Shown here: positions 1 to 11,109 of the stretch, piece after piece
Layout: each line of letters begins with the position of its first letter
Numbering within the stretch: position 1 is the first letter of the stretch
NCBI GenBank assembly: GCA_011799875.1
Contig: CM022298.1
Span: forward strand, 288,520,395 to 288,584,394
DNA: 64,000 nucleotides
Direction of reading: 5' to 3'
DNA from: Thinopyrum elongatum
Taxonomy: Eukaryota; Streptophyta; Magnoliopsida; Poales; Poaceae
Program-made: the position numbers and the translations under genes
The notes under the pieces: generated by a model
Told to the model about the DNA's origin: nothing
Seen by the model: only the letters and a program-made list of their open reading frames with translations
Database searches by the model: none

Positions 1-144
1 TGGAATTAGGGTCGGAGGCGGTCCAGGGTTGGCATTCTTGCCACAGCAGCATAGGCCCAAGGAGAAAGCAAAGCTTAAGAGGCAGAGCAGCCGGAGGAGG
101 AAAGGCTCGCGGCAGGCCCCCAAGCTCCAGGGCCAGATCCAGAC

Positions 145-2679
145 TAATGCCCCTGCAAGTGGGCCAGCAGGAAGGCAGCGGCTTCGACCTCCTCGACGGT
201 CACGAAGAGGGAGAAGAAGACTAGCTCCAGGGGCACCAAGCCAGAGGTGGAACGCCGCCACTCCTCTCACCTGGCGGAGGCCAAGACTCCGCCCGCCAAG
301 CGACGCGCCGTCACTGGGGTCGATTCCAGCCCCCAGTCAAGCCCAGCCTCTTCGCATGACTCGATACCACCGGGGACCTCAGCCCCGCCAGTGAGCTCAA
401 AGCTGCCGGGGAGCTCCGCTCCTCCGACCCTGAAGAGGGGCAGAGTGACCCCGCCACCTATGGGGTATGCACTGGGCTCTATGCTCATAGACCCAGAGTA
501 CGGAGAACGACTGATCCCTTCATTGTTGAGGTACGTCGTCTTTGACAACTCATCGATCTAACCTTTCTTTGCCATCTTCGACAGAGATGAAGAACCCCTC
601 GCCCAGCGAGCCAAGCGAGCCAAGCTCACGGCAATGCCAAGGCCCTCAGCAAGCACGGGTATGGCGGGGGATAGGACAGAAGATCCTGTGCCCAGCCCCC
701 AGGCCAGCCCCCTGCATGAAGACGTGGGACAAATTTCGCCCGCTCGAAGGGATGCGGAAGAACGTGCTTCAACCTGCGCCAAGGGAGGAGAGGAGGTTCA
801 TCAGAGTGGGGTCCACCAAGGAGGGACTGCCCCAACCAAAGCCCAAGCAGAGGGATCACCGGCAAGGGCTTCCACCGAGGGATCCGCCTACACTGAGACA
901 GCGGCCACCGAGGGAGTGGTCATGGACCAGGTGCCGGCAACTGACATTGTCGGGGGAACCGACACTCCTCCGCGGCAAACTCCACCAAGTAATCCACTCA
1001 TTCTTCCTTCTCTTACTCAAAATCGCTTCGCTTTCTGGGCTCTGGTTTACCAATTCCTGGTATCTGACTGTCAGTGTTTATTGATTTTGATTGCAGCCCC
1101 ATCAATTGTCGAACCGGAGCTCTTGGAGGAGATGGCCAACATTGGGAAGGACGCCGCTGAGGATGCCACCAGGATTGCTGCCGCGGAAGGCCAAGATCAG
1201 ACTAGCGAAGCTATACAAGAATTTCCTGAAGGAACAAAGAAAGCCCCCGGCAGCATATCTGGCCAAGATGCAGTTATCGAGGAGAAAACCCCTCTCCAGT
1301 CCATGGGACCTCTCCCCTTGCCTAGCACACAGCTTGTGGCTCCTCAGCCATCCTTAAGCAAGTTGGCGCTGGTCATTGCTCAGTCCGGGCCAGCCGCTCC
1401 GGGCTCATCTGTTACAGTGGGTGCGGATTTTGATGAGGAAATCAGACGCATACTTGCACCACTATCTCAGAGAGTTGAAGAGGCTGGTGACCTTGCTGAC
1501 GGTGCCAAGGACTTGGCTTTCCTGGAATCCATGGCTGCCGAACTCAAAGACATCCAACATAGGTATAATCTCAAGGCGCAGGCAGTCAAGGAATAGTGCG
1601 ATTCTGCTGATCTTATGGGCAAGAAGCTAGCGGACAAGGGCAACGAGATGCGTGAATGGTACAAGAAGTAGTCCCTCTCTCTTATGCGGCAAGAGGAGGT
1701 GTTGGCCATGGCCAAGGAGGATATCACTTCCTGGGAGGTCTGCTTGACGGAGCATGAAGCGCTGCTGAATGTCAAGGAGAAGGAAATCTCTGCCCGGGAA
1801 GGAAACATCGAGACCACCCTCCGCAGCAAGGATGAGGAACTGGAGGCTCTCGTCCAGCAGCGCACCAAGGACCTGGAGGACAAGCACAAAGCAGTGCTTG
1901 ACACACTCACTCTTGAATCTTCTACCCAGCTGAATAAGGTTACTGACGAGCTAGCTGCCGCGTGTGCCGCCAAGACTGATCTTGATCAACAAGTGGCCAA
2001 ACTGACGGAGGACCTTGCTGGGAGCACCAAGGAAATCATGGCCCTCAAAGAAGAAGCGTAGAAAGCAGAGACCCTCCCGAAGGAGGTGCAATCGCAGCTT
2101 TCCTCCAAGAGACAGGACCTCGACACTACCAACGGCACCATCACTAACATGAAGGCAAGGCTTGGCACTTTGGAGAGCGAAATTGAATCTACCAGAGTTC
2201 ACGAGAAGTTGCTGATGAAGGACCTAGATAATGCAAGAGCCTTCCGAAAAGACGTGGAGGACAGATTGCAAAACCAGATTGAACAGCGCGACCTCTGGAT
2301 CAAAAACTTGGTTGACATCGCCGAGCGCCTCACTGCCCAGATCTCGAAGATGGACATGAAGAGTTGGGCTTTTTCCGTCAATAACCATGAAGTTCCAAGT
2401 GTCAAGCTGACGCTTTTCTTTGAAGGTTTGATTGAAGGGCTGAAGATGTACGAGGACGACAGAGCTGAATGCTTTGCTACCGAGTCCCGGAAGCTCGCCC
2501 GCGATGCCCTCTTCATGGTCTTGAGCAACCTTGCTTTCTGCCACCCAAAGCTCAACCTCGCCGATGGCTTCAAGAGGCTGCCGCCAGGTGCTGATACTTC
2601 AGCTGCTGCGGAGAAGGCTGGTCCTCTTGCTGACAAGGTGCTCTCCGTCCCAAGGGTCCCCGGAGATCGCCAAGCTTAG
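145..2679 (+). pseudogene. Spliced antisense ORF of Tat-type Gypsy element, coiled-coil C-terminal part
   Basis: One reading frame stays open over 2.5 kb if two introns are removed: 531-584 (GT..AG, contains an in-frame TAA) and 989-1096 (GT..TTGCAG). Both lengths are multiples of three. The product has a Ser/Pro/Thr-rich N-terminal half with a KRRA-type basic patch, then a long charged coiled coil (about 1690-2340: AKEDITSWEVCLTEHEALLN and further Glu/Lys heptads), then a globular end closing at GDRQA. Three in-frame TAG codons (1594, 1669, 2059) interrupt it; each sits where Gln would fit the coiled coil. The conserved N-terminal domain seen in the related ORF at 17706-19511 would be left of the window. 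Its function in such elements is unknown. Upstream of 145 the frame is closed (TAA near 142). Confidence 0.6.
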
Positions 2680-3640
2680 CCTTGAGCTACTTTTATCGCC
2701 GTGGTGCCTTGTAACAAAACATAATCTGTGTCTTGTGTTTAGGCCTTGTACTGTTCTTGCTTTGGTGTCTGTTGAACTGATGTTTAATTATGTTAATGCA
2801 TGCTATCCCTCTTGTGTTTACCCATTGATATTCGTATGGTTAGTTTCTTTTGAGTATTTTGGTTGCCTACCAGTAGCATGCTGCCGTGATTGCTGTGAGG
2901 AACGGGTCCTTAGCATTCAGCTGGTGAGGAAATGCCGCCGGCAGGTTTTTCCTTAGCAGTCTTTGACGCCGCTGCCCACTTCATTGAGCAGGCTTGAAAC
3001 AAAGCGGGGGCGCAAACAAATACAGCAAGGTGCCATCACACGAAAGACTAGTCATACAAAAACCTTGGATGTCCGAGGAATAAGCAAGCGCAAGCTTTGA
3101 AGAAAAGTTGATAATCATGTTAACTTATCTTTCGTTTGCGCCCCCCCCCCCCACCCGTGCATTCGGCCACGCGTAATATCTTCTTCCTCACTCCCAATCG
3201 CTTCTCCAGTTTCTGTACCTTTAAAAGGGATCGTGCTTGCGTATCCGCTTTGTTCTGCGAAGACAACAACCAGGAAGGATCACAAGGGAGGGATTAGGCA
3301 GTCCATTAGTCACGCACCCAGCCCCGGCAAGGGCTGGAGGAACTAATAAAATGCTTGCAACTAATGACATATGGCAGAAAGGAAGGAAGGATTGGCCTCT
3401 CTCTCCTTTTTCACTGTACTGCCAATGATTTCACGGCAGCGGGTGTGAAGGCCATGCTGGCGTGGAAGGCCTTGCCGGAGCATGCTTGCCGGGGCATCAA
3501 CCAACGGATTCGCACCAGCACTACACTCAGGATTTACCCTTTGGTGGGATAAATGTGAGACTGAGCTCCACGCGGGCTCATCGACGTCGGTGACGTTACC
3601 ACTGCATGGCTTGATCATTGACAAATGAGAAAGGAGGAGG
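2680..3640. other. Non-coding spacer of element C, deletion scar of pol expected here
   Basis: No convincing ORF. It holds a run of C residues at about 3141-3153 and GC-rich stretches with CCCCGGCAAG-type words like those of the other Tat-type elements in the window. In an intact element gag and pol would occupy this position; here under 1 kb remains, so a large internal deletion is inferred. The exact breakpoint is not visible by eye. Confidence 0.4.
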
Positions 3641-3650
3641 AGGAGGCCGA

Positions 3651-3839
3651 TCACGCACCATTTTTCTTGCTTGTCCAAATGATACTCTTCGGCATCAGAT
3701 GCGCTTGATAGGAGCTTGCGAGGAGGGCGATGTCGCTGCACGCCTCGCTTCTTTTTTTAGTCGCGGGAGGTGTGGTGGCCATGCCATCCGTGCCGCCCGT
3801 GGTCATCGCATCGCCACCGTCTTCCACTCCCGCCTCCAT
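3651..3839 (-). pseudogene. 5' fragment of gag of element C
   Basis: This is a 62-codon minus-strand frame beginning MEAGVEDGGDAMTTGG, located about 180 bp after the PBS. That is the place where gag starts in the sister elements at 24495 and 53317, which also begin with an Ala/Thr/Lys-rich leader. No retrotransposon gag domain is reached before the frame ends at 3651, so only the leader remains. The start codon choice is by position and is uncertain. Confidence 0.35.
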
Positions 3840-3994
3840 CGCGGCTGCGGTAGAGACAAATGGAGGAATCTGGGTAGGACGAGGCTAGGGAACGACACTG
3901 TTCTCCTTCCTCGAAGCCATTGACAAAGAGAGCGTCGATAAAGACTATGACGCATCTTGACGCGCTGTTCACTACCCCAGGTTCACGCAAGTGC

Positions 3995-4019
3995 CTCCCC
4001 CTACCTGGCGCGCCAAAGA
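3995..4019 (-). promoter_or_regulatory. Primer binding site of element C
   Basis: Reading the minus strand straight after the LTR end (CGACA) gives TCTTTGGCGCGCCAGGTAGG. The same word follows the LTRs at 24411 and 53231, which makes it the tRNA-primed start of minus-strand DNA synthesis for this family. I do not assign the tRNA. Confidence 0.75.
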
Positions 4020-4923
4020 TGTCGTGGGGGACCACGATCACCTATGGGGCCATGAGCCCCTTGTGGTTTGGTAGGGGGGAGATCATGTTGCACAAAGAGC
4101 AGAAGCCATGGAAAACAACATGACGGTGGTGACACTGGTGGTTTTTACCCAGGTTCATGCTGCTGGATAGCATAAAACCCTACTCCTGCTCTGGTGCATT
4201 GAGTGGAAGAACACAACGAGCACGCAACGCCCAAGCCCAGCAAGTCGCCTCGGGGAGAGCAGCTATGCGCGTACAAGTGTGTGAGGGTCCGAATCCTTTG
4301 TTAGGTCGCCTTGGACCTCCTTTTATAGCTTAAGGGGTAACCACAATGGCAAAACAATCTTTATCTACTGATTAGATAGCTAACAGTGCTACCATACCTA
4401 ACTCTGGCAGTTAGGACAAAGTGCATTAAATGCACTGCTAGGTGTCATGCTGAGGGCGAAACCCGACTGGCCTGCCGAGCCGCTTAAACATCTCTTGCTC
4501 ATCATCTTGACACGCCTCTGGACGGGTGTCACTTGGATAAATCTTGTCTTCTAATGGGCCGCCACATGCTTAGCAGAGGCCACTTAATCACTTGGGGGCT
4601 CGACACCGCACTGATAAGTGACTTGCATCGCTATGCGGTGGTGCCTTGGCTGGGATCCCCGCCCCTGGCGGACCCGGCAAGCTTGCCAGGGAAATCTTGA
4701 ACTTGCCCCTGGGGCGGCCTCGACCCGGCCAGGCTCTCCTGCCCGGCAAGGGAGGCCTTCCCAAGGTGATATTCTTCTGTCTTGCTTACTCTTGGTCTTC
4801 TTGATTCGCTTTTTGATCTCACCAAGAGCTGCTTCTCTGGCTTGGCCTTGGTTGCCGGGGAGGAGGCATTTCGTCCATGCATAAGTCAGGGGAAACATAC
4901 ACCCCTGTTTGTGTACCTCGACA
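4020..4923 (-). repeat. 5' LTR of element C (904 bp)
   Basis: It is bounded by TG and CA: on the minus strand it runs TGTCGAGGTACAC..CCCACGACA. It is clearly related to the LTRs at 23491-24410, 52051-52422 and 52423-53230; for example the shared words GTGCGGTGTCGAGCCCCCAA and CTATAAAAGGAGG occur in the same order. A minus-strand TATA box CTATAAAAGG lies at about 4320-4328. Only one LTR is in the window, so age cannot be estimated. Confidence 0.8.
4319..4328 (-). promoter_or_regulatory. TATA box in LTR of element C
   Basis: The minus strand reads CTATAAAAGGAGGTCCAAGG. The same context (CTATAAAAGGAGGCCCATGG) occurs in the LTR of copy 1 at 24091, which supports a real U3 promoter that drives the genomic RNA. 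Confidence 0.6.
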
Positions 4924-6215
4924 ATAAACTTTCTTGAAAACTAACAAACTACGTTCTCAGTCATCAAACAATTGCAATTCATCTTATTTCATGAAGGGTC
5001 TATGTAAGAGCTTTGATTTTAGCAAATTCCACATACTCAACTATCATACAGTCTTCCATGATTTCTAACACTCAAAGCATATTTTTAGAACAAATAGCAT
5101 CCGTCGAACACAGAGAAAGATAGGGGTTTAATGTTTCGCCTCCCAACTTATTTACCATATAGATAAGTGTCAACAATAATAATTCATGATCGAACATATT
5201 TGAATGGCCATATATGAATGGATATTTCCCCGCCACATGATTCTTGCCAACTAAAGAATAATTGAGGTTGACATAAGAAGGAATACTATTGACTCTTGCA
5301 TAAAAGTAAATACATGAAAGTAAAAGATAGGCCTTTCGCAGAGGGAAGCAGAGGTTGTCATGCGCTTTTTATTTTTGGATGTGCAAACCCTTAATGCAAC
5401 GGAACGTCACATTGTATTGCCCTTTGTGATAGCAACCTTTATTATGCAGTCCGTCGCTTTTATTTCTTTACCATCACAAGTTCGTACAACGCTTATTTTC
5501 CCTTACAATAAAAGATCAAACATATTTAGGAGCAGTTTTTATTGCTTTTTGCACTGATGACAACTTACTTGAAGGATCTTATTCAATCCATAGGTAGATA
5601 TGGTGGATACTCATGGCAAGAAATGGGGTTTAAGGGTTTTTGGATGCACAAGTAGTATCTCTACTCAGTACAAATTTTTGGCTAGCAAAAGATCCTAAGC
5701 AAGCACCACATGTTGAAGGATCCATAACAATATAACTTATATACAAATATACCCAAACATAACTCATTATGTTGTCTTCCTTGTCCAACTTCAACTAATT
5801 TGCTCAAGTTTGAAAAGAATTAATGGGGCTCACAATCATAGAAGATGTCGAAGATAGTATATTTATATGTGAAATCTCTCTTCCTTCGATATTCTTCCAT
5901 GAATTGTTCAAGTGACCAATGTTGAGTATGCTAACTTTCAATAAATTTTACCACCTACACTTCTTATATGTGAAGTCATTACTCCCCATGGGATAAACAT
6001 ATGAAACATATATAATTTCAGATTTATGATATTCAATTCATTCAACCATTTACTCATAGGATATAAGTGAAGCACGAAAGTAAATCACAAAACTACTCCA
6101 AAAGATATAAGTGAAGATCAATGAGTAGTCAAATAGTTAAATAGCCATGTGATGACTCTCTCTCATTCAAGATTTCAGATCCAATGATTTTATTTAAACA
6201 GCTAGTAAAATGAAA

Positions 6216-6900
6216 ACACGCTCCAAGCAAAACACATATCGTGTGACGAATAATAATATAGCTCCAAGTAAGGTATACCGATAGTTTTGAAGACGAAAGA
6301 GGGGATGCCTTTCGGGGCATCCCCAAGCTTAGGCGCTTGAGTCTTCCTTGAATATTACCTTGGGGTGCCTTGGGTATCCCCAATCTTAGGGTCTTTCCAC
6401 TCCTTATTCTCCTCATATCGACACCTCACCCAAAACTTGAAAACTTCAATCACACAAAACTCAACAGAAAACTCATGAGCTCCGTTAGTATAATAAAACA
6501 AATCATTCACTTGGGTACTGTCAAGACAAGATTCATAATTGTTTCCACATAATTCCTACTGTACTCTATCATTTCCACAATTTATACTAAGCAATATAAG
6601 CCATAGAAACTAGAAAACAAGCAAACTATGCATCGAAAACAGAATCTATCAAAAACAGAAAAGTCTGTAAAGATCTGAATTATGCTCATACTTCTGTTAC
6701 TCTAAAAATTCTGAAAATTTTGGACAACGTAGAAAATTTGTATATCAACCATCTGTAAAAAATTCAGAGTTTTTAAACATTCCAGTGAATTTTTAAAAAT
6801 CTTCTACTGGATGCAAAAGTTTCTGTTTTTGCACAGAATCAAATCAACTATCAACCACACTATGCCAAAGGCTTTACTTGGAACTTTATTGAAACAAAAA
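6216..6900. repeat. Internal repeat block B1 of element B
   Basis: The block begins GCTCCAAGCAAAACACATAT and contains a hairpin-like core in which GGGGATGCC is followed by GGGGCATCCCCAAGCTTAGG (6302-6332), then a second CTTGGGGTGCC..GGTATCCCCAA pair. It ends with the run AACAGAATCTATCAAAAACAGAAAAGTCTGTAAAG (described by its key words only). It is closest to block A2 at 11110-11870. Confidence 0.7.
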
Positions 6901-7309
6901 CTATAAAACATGATTACTACAGTAGCTTAATCTTGTGAACAGACAAAAACAGTAAGGATAAATATTAGGTTGTCTCTAAACAAGAACTTTTCTTTAAAGC
7001 TTTTTAGCTAAGCAGTGATATTTTAATGATACTCTTCCAAGCCCAATTTCGATGATAATTTTATTCATACTCTAAAATATATAAGTGAAGTTCATAGAGC
7101 ATTCTGCAATTAATATAGATTGACCAATATCCAAGCTCAAAATATATAAGTGAAGCACATGAAGCATTCTATAAAGTCATACCCAAATGATTTAAGTGAA
7201 GCACAAAGAGCATTCTATAAAGCCATACTCAAAAGATTTAAGTGAAGCACATGAAGCATTCTATAAATCAATGAAGGACAATATCATACTATCATGGTGC
7301 ATAAAGGAA

Positions 7310-7960
7310 AAGAAAAGAAAAATAAACACAAAAGACGCATATCATGTGAACAAAACAAAAACCAAGTTATACCGATAATTGTTGAAGAAGAAAGATGGGA
7401 TGCCAACCGGGGCATCCCCAAGCTTAGATGCTTGAGTATCCTTGAAATATTTACTTGGGGTGCCTTGGGCATCCCCAAGATGAACTCTTGCCTTTCCTTA
7501 TTCTTCTTATATCGATAACTCCTCGATCTTCGAACAATTCATCCACACAAAACTTAACAAACCCTCGTGAGATCCGTTAGTATAATAAAGCAAATCACTA
7601 CCTTTAGGTACTGTTGTAGACTCATTCCAATTTCATATTAGCATTATCTATACTGTATTCCAACTTCACCATGGTTCATACCCCCCGATACAACCCATAG
7701 ATTCATCAAAATAAGCGAACAACACATAGAAAACAGAATCTGTCAAAAACAGGACAGTCTGTAGCAATCTGGAAATTTCGTATACTTCTGTAACTCTAAA
7801 AATTCTGAAAAAATAGGAAATAATAAAAAATTTGCATAGCCATACTGTGGAAATTTTTGAGAAACTTTTGACGTTCCAGTAAAAAATGTAAATTCACGCA
7901 CTACAACCAAAGTTTCTGTTTTTGCACCGCACATAGCAAACAAGCAATCTAATCATCCTA
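7310..7960. repeat. Internal repeat block B2 of element B
   Basis: A second, diverged copy of the same module. GGGATGCC and GGGGCATCCCCAAGCTTAGA (7398-7428) are followed by a second inverted pair and by a tail with ACAGAATCTGTCAAAAACAG. The spacing from block B1 is about 1.1 kb. Short ATAAGTGAAG.. words (7080-7260) are also repeated between the blocks, about every 45-60 bp. Confidence 0.65.
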
Positions 7961-8305
7961 AAGCCAATTCTTGGCGCATTATTTTTATAACACAATCGAT
8001 ATATACAAGGGGATAATTATTTTTGAGAAACTTCCATGAAAAATTCTACATTGTTTCCATGAGCATGAACACAAGTGTTCAAGGTCGACCCTCACTTCTC
8101 CAATGCATAACCTTCCAATCACTTCTCTTTTTGAAAAAGTTTTTAGGCATAAGAGGCAAGTAATATTTTTGTTACTTTGCATTCTTTTAATTTTGATTGT
8201 TTGTTGCACCCACAACTAAAGAAAACAAAAATAAAAGGGTAAAAAAAATCTACTTAGTGAAGAAAGCAAACAAGCACACACGAGAATATCAATCCCACGC
8301 TATTG

Positions 8306-8323
8306 CTCCCCGGCAACGGCTCC
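8306..8323 (-). promoter_or_regulatory. Primer binding site of element B
   Basis: The minus strand reads TGGAGCCGTTGCCGGGGAG, one base different from the PBS of element A (TGGCGCCGTTGCCGGGGAG, 12900-12918). It still lies at the exact edge where the 5' LTR should begin, but the adjoining LTR sequence is gone. Confidence 0.8.
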
Positions 8324-8331
8324 AGAAAAGA

Positions 8332-8512
8332 CGCACCACCCCTAATCGATCAAGGGGATACACGCCATTCTTTATGGTGTACGGGGCAGAAGCAGTCCTC
8401 CCCTGTGATCTCATCCATTACGCACCTAGAGTGCGCATGTACGAAGAAAAGGAAGCCAAGTTAGATCGGCAGGATGACCTGGACAACCCAGAAGGAGAGC
8501 GTGACATAGCTC
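8332..8512 (+). pseudogene. Fragment of Gypsy integrase (C-terminal part)
   Basis: This 60-codon plus-strand frame reads RTTPNRSRGYTPFFMVYGAE, then AVLPCDLIHYAPRV. It is the integrase segment just after the catalytic core in Tat-type Gypsy elements; the same segment lies in E (about 22900-23010, minus) and in copies 1 and 2. It starts 4-9 bp from the position where the LTR of element B should start and ends where the truncated LTR of element A begins. It has no start codon or neighbouring pol, so it is a captured or left-over scrap. Confidence 0.8.
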
Positions 8513-8887
8513 GGGTTATTTATGGGGGTTTCTGTATTTATAGGATATTTGGCGTTGGTTTCATGCGAAGATGGGCCTCGAGGTGAACACAACCCACCCG
8601 CACACCGGCAAGAGCCCAGGCGCGCCCTGGTAAGTTGTGCTCACCTCCTTCTCCTTCTGGTCCTCCCACGAAGCTTCTAGTGCCTCTTTTGTTCCAAAAA
8701 AATCGTCAAAAAGTTTCGTTGCATTTGGAGAACTTTTATTTCTGCACAAAAAACAACACCACGGTAGTTCTGCTGAAAACAACGTCAGTCCGGGTTAGTT
8801 CCGTGCAAATCATACCAAAACCATATAAAATTGTTCTAAACATGGCATGAATACTTCATAAATTATAGATACATTAGAGACGTATCA
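8513..8887 (-). repeat. Truncated LTR shared by elements A and B
   Basis: It matches 14163-14538 along its whole length with roughly 10% differences by eye and ends in GAGACGTATCA, so its minus-strand start TGATACGTCTC is intact. Only the first 375 nt of the 1610-nt LTR remain (the U3 start). On the right it is joined to the A internal region through AGCTTGGGGATGC, a polypurine-tract-like sequence. Confidence 0.8.
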
Positions 8888-8912
8888 GCATCCCCAAGCT
8901 TAATTCCTACTC
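8888..8912 (-). promoter_or_regulatory. Polypurine tract of element A
   Basis: On the minus strand the sequence just before the LTR start is TTAAGCTTGGGGATGC. A purine-rich GGGGATG at this position is the expected primer for plus-strand DNA synthesis. Confidence 0.55.
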
Positions 8913-10382
8913 GTCCTCGAGTAGGTAAATGATAAAAGAAATAATTTATGAAGTGTGAATGCTAGCATAGTGCATAAGTTTGATCAATGATAATTTCAAT
9001 CACTTTTCCTTGCATCATAAGAGCAACTCTTTCTCATAAAACTTCTAATGTTAAAGTAGCAACCAATTCACATGTTATGGTTCAAACAATGAATTCTCTT
9101 GAAAGTTAACAACCAAGGTTCTCAGTCACCAAGCAATTGCAATTCAACTTATTCAACAAAGTCTAAGTAAGAGCTCCACAAAATCAATCATCATATAGTC
9201 TTCTATGATTGCTAGTACTCAAAGCATATTCTTAGAACAAATGGCATCCATCAAACACAGAGAAAGATAGGGGCTTAATGTTTTGCCTCCCAACTCATTT
9301 ACCATAGAGATAATTGTCAACAATAATAATTCATGATCAAATATATTTGACTGGTCATATGTGCCTAGATCTTTCCCCACCACATGATGCTTGCCAACTA
9401 GAGAATAGTTGAGGTTGAAATGAGAATTCATACTATTGACTCTTTTCATAAAATTAAATACTGAAAAGCAAAAGATAGGCCCTTTGTAGAGGGAAGCAGA
9501 GGTTGTCATGCGCTTTTTTGTTCTGTATGCACAATCCCTTAATGCAAAAGAACGTTATGTTATATTGCCCCTTATGATAGCAACCTTTATTATGCAGTCC
9601 GTCGCTTTTATTACTTTGCCATCACAAGTTCGTACAACGCTCAATTTTCTCTTACACTAAATGATCAAACACATTTAGAAGCAATTTTTATTGCCTTTTT
9701 GCATCGATGACAACTTACTTGAAGGATCTTATTCAATCCATAGGTAGGTATGGTTGACAATCATGGCAAGAAACTAGGTTTAAGGGTTTTTGGATGCACA
9801 AGTAGTATCTCTACTTAGTACGAATTTTTGGCTAGCAAAAGGTCCGAAGCAAACACCACATGTTGGAGGATCCATAACAATATAACTTCTATGCAAATAT
9901 ACACAACCATAACTCATTACATTGTCTTCCTTGTCCAACTTCAACTAATTTGTTCAAATTTGAAAATAATTAATGGGTATTCACAATCATAGAAGATGTC
10001 CAAGATAATATATTTGTATGTGAAAGTTCTCTTCCTTATACAAATCATTCATGAATTGCTTGTATGACCAATATTGTGATGGTCAAGCTTCAAAAGATTT
10101 CACTTTCTAAACCCAATGTGAAGCTACTACTAGGCATAATACAAGCATGTGAAGCACATATAATTTTAACTTTATGATATTCAATTCATTCAATGATTTA
10201 CTCATAGGATATAAGTGAAGCACAAGAGTAAATGACAAGCTACTCCAAAAAGATATAAGTGAAGTTCAAGCGAGTAGTTAAGTAAATGGGTAGCTATTTG
10301 AGGACTCTCTCAAATTTAAAAACTTTCAGATCTAAGTATTTTTTTTTTAAACAGCAAGAAAAACAAAATAAAATGACATTCC

Positions 10383-11060
10383 AAAAATAGCACACATCAT
10401 GTGAAGAAGCAAAAACTTAGGCTCAACCGAGGCTAACCGATAATTGTTGATGAAGAAAGGTGGGATGCCTACTGGGGCATCCCCAAGCTTAGATGCTTGA
10501 GACTTCTTGGAATATTATCTTGGGATGCCTTGGGCATCCCCAAGCTTGTGCTTTTGTGCCTCCTTAATTCCTTTTATATCACGGTTCCCCTAAATCTTAA
10601 AAACTGCATCCACACAAAACTCAACAAGAACTCGTGAGATAAGTTAGTATAAATCAATGCAAAAACCTTATCATTCTCTACTGTAGAAAATCACTAAAAT
10701 TATTATTTAACATTGCATACTAAATGCCTAGGCATATTTAATAGTCCTATCCTCAAATAGAATCATTAAACAAGCAATCATATGCCAACAATGCAAACAT
10801 GACAGCAATCTGTCTAAATAGTACAGTCTGTAAAGAGTGAACTTTTACTCACACTTACCTAACTCCAAAAATTATAAAAATTTACCACACTGTAGGAAAT
10901 TTATCATATCTTATTGTGCATAAAATTTCATCATTTTATCACATTCTGAATTTTCTCAAGAATTCAGGCACTAGCGTGCAACTTTCTGTTTTCAAACAGC
11001 AACATATAGACTTGCAAAATAAGCATAGCAAAGGTTATACTTGACATTTTTATTGAAGTA
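10383..11060. repeat. Internal repeat block A1 of element A
   Basis: Same module as in element B: GGGATGCCTACTGGGGCATC at 10463 followed by CCCAAGCTTAG, then TTGGGATGCC..GGGCATCCCCAAGC. The tail carries ATCTGTCTAAATAGTACAGT. It is closest to B2 by the GATAATTGTTGA(T/A)GAAGAAAG word before the hairpin. Confidence 0.65.
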
Positions 11061-11109
11061 AAATATAAAAAAAATTATTATAAATAACAGCAAGAAAATC
11101 CTAGTAAAA

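Larger units (their letters stand above)
1..4923 (-). mobile_element. Element C: Tat-lineage Gypsy LTR retrotransposon, pol-deleted, runs off left edge
   Basis: On the minus strand the order is 5' LTR (4923 to 4020), PBS, start of gag (about 3839 to 3651), a spacer, and then a plus-strand (antisense) ORF at 145-2679. Gypsy elements of the Tat lineage often carry such an antisense ORF between pol and the 3' LTR, which is why I read these parts as one element. No protease, reverse transcriptase or integrase is present, so the middle has been deleted. The 3' LTR must lie left of the window. At 4924 the sequence resumes element B (compare 4930-5160 with 9085-9300), so C was inserted into B. The 5-bp target duplication (candidate ataaa, 4924-4928) cannot be checked because the other end is missing. 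Confidence 0.7.
4924..8331 (-). mobile_element. Element B: internal region of a non-coding LTR retrotransposon
   Basis: This 3.4-kb AT-rich stretch matches the internal region of element A (8888-12928) in order: compare 4940-5800 with 9105-9960, and 6216-7000 with 11120-11900. A PBS remains at 8306-8323. The 3' end (left) is cut by element C at 4923 and the LTR beside the PBS is replaced by an integrase scrap. No ORF of note; short frames at 6129-6552 and 7196-7518 are artefacts of repeated non-coding blocks. It is probably a non-autonomous element. Confidence 0.7.
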
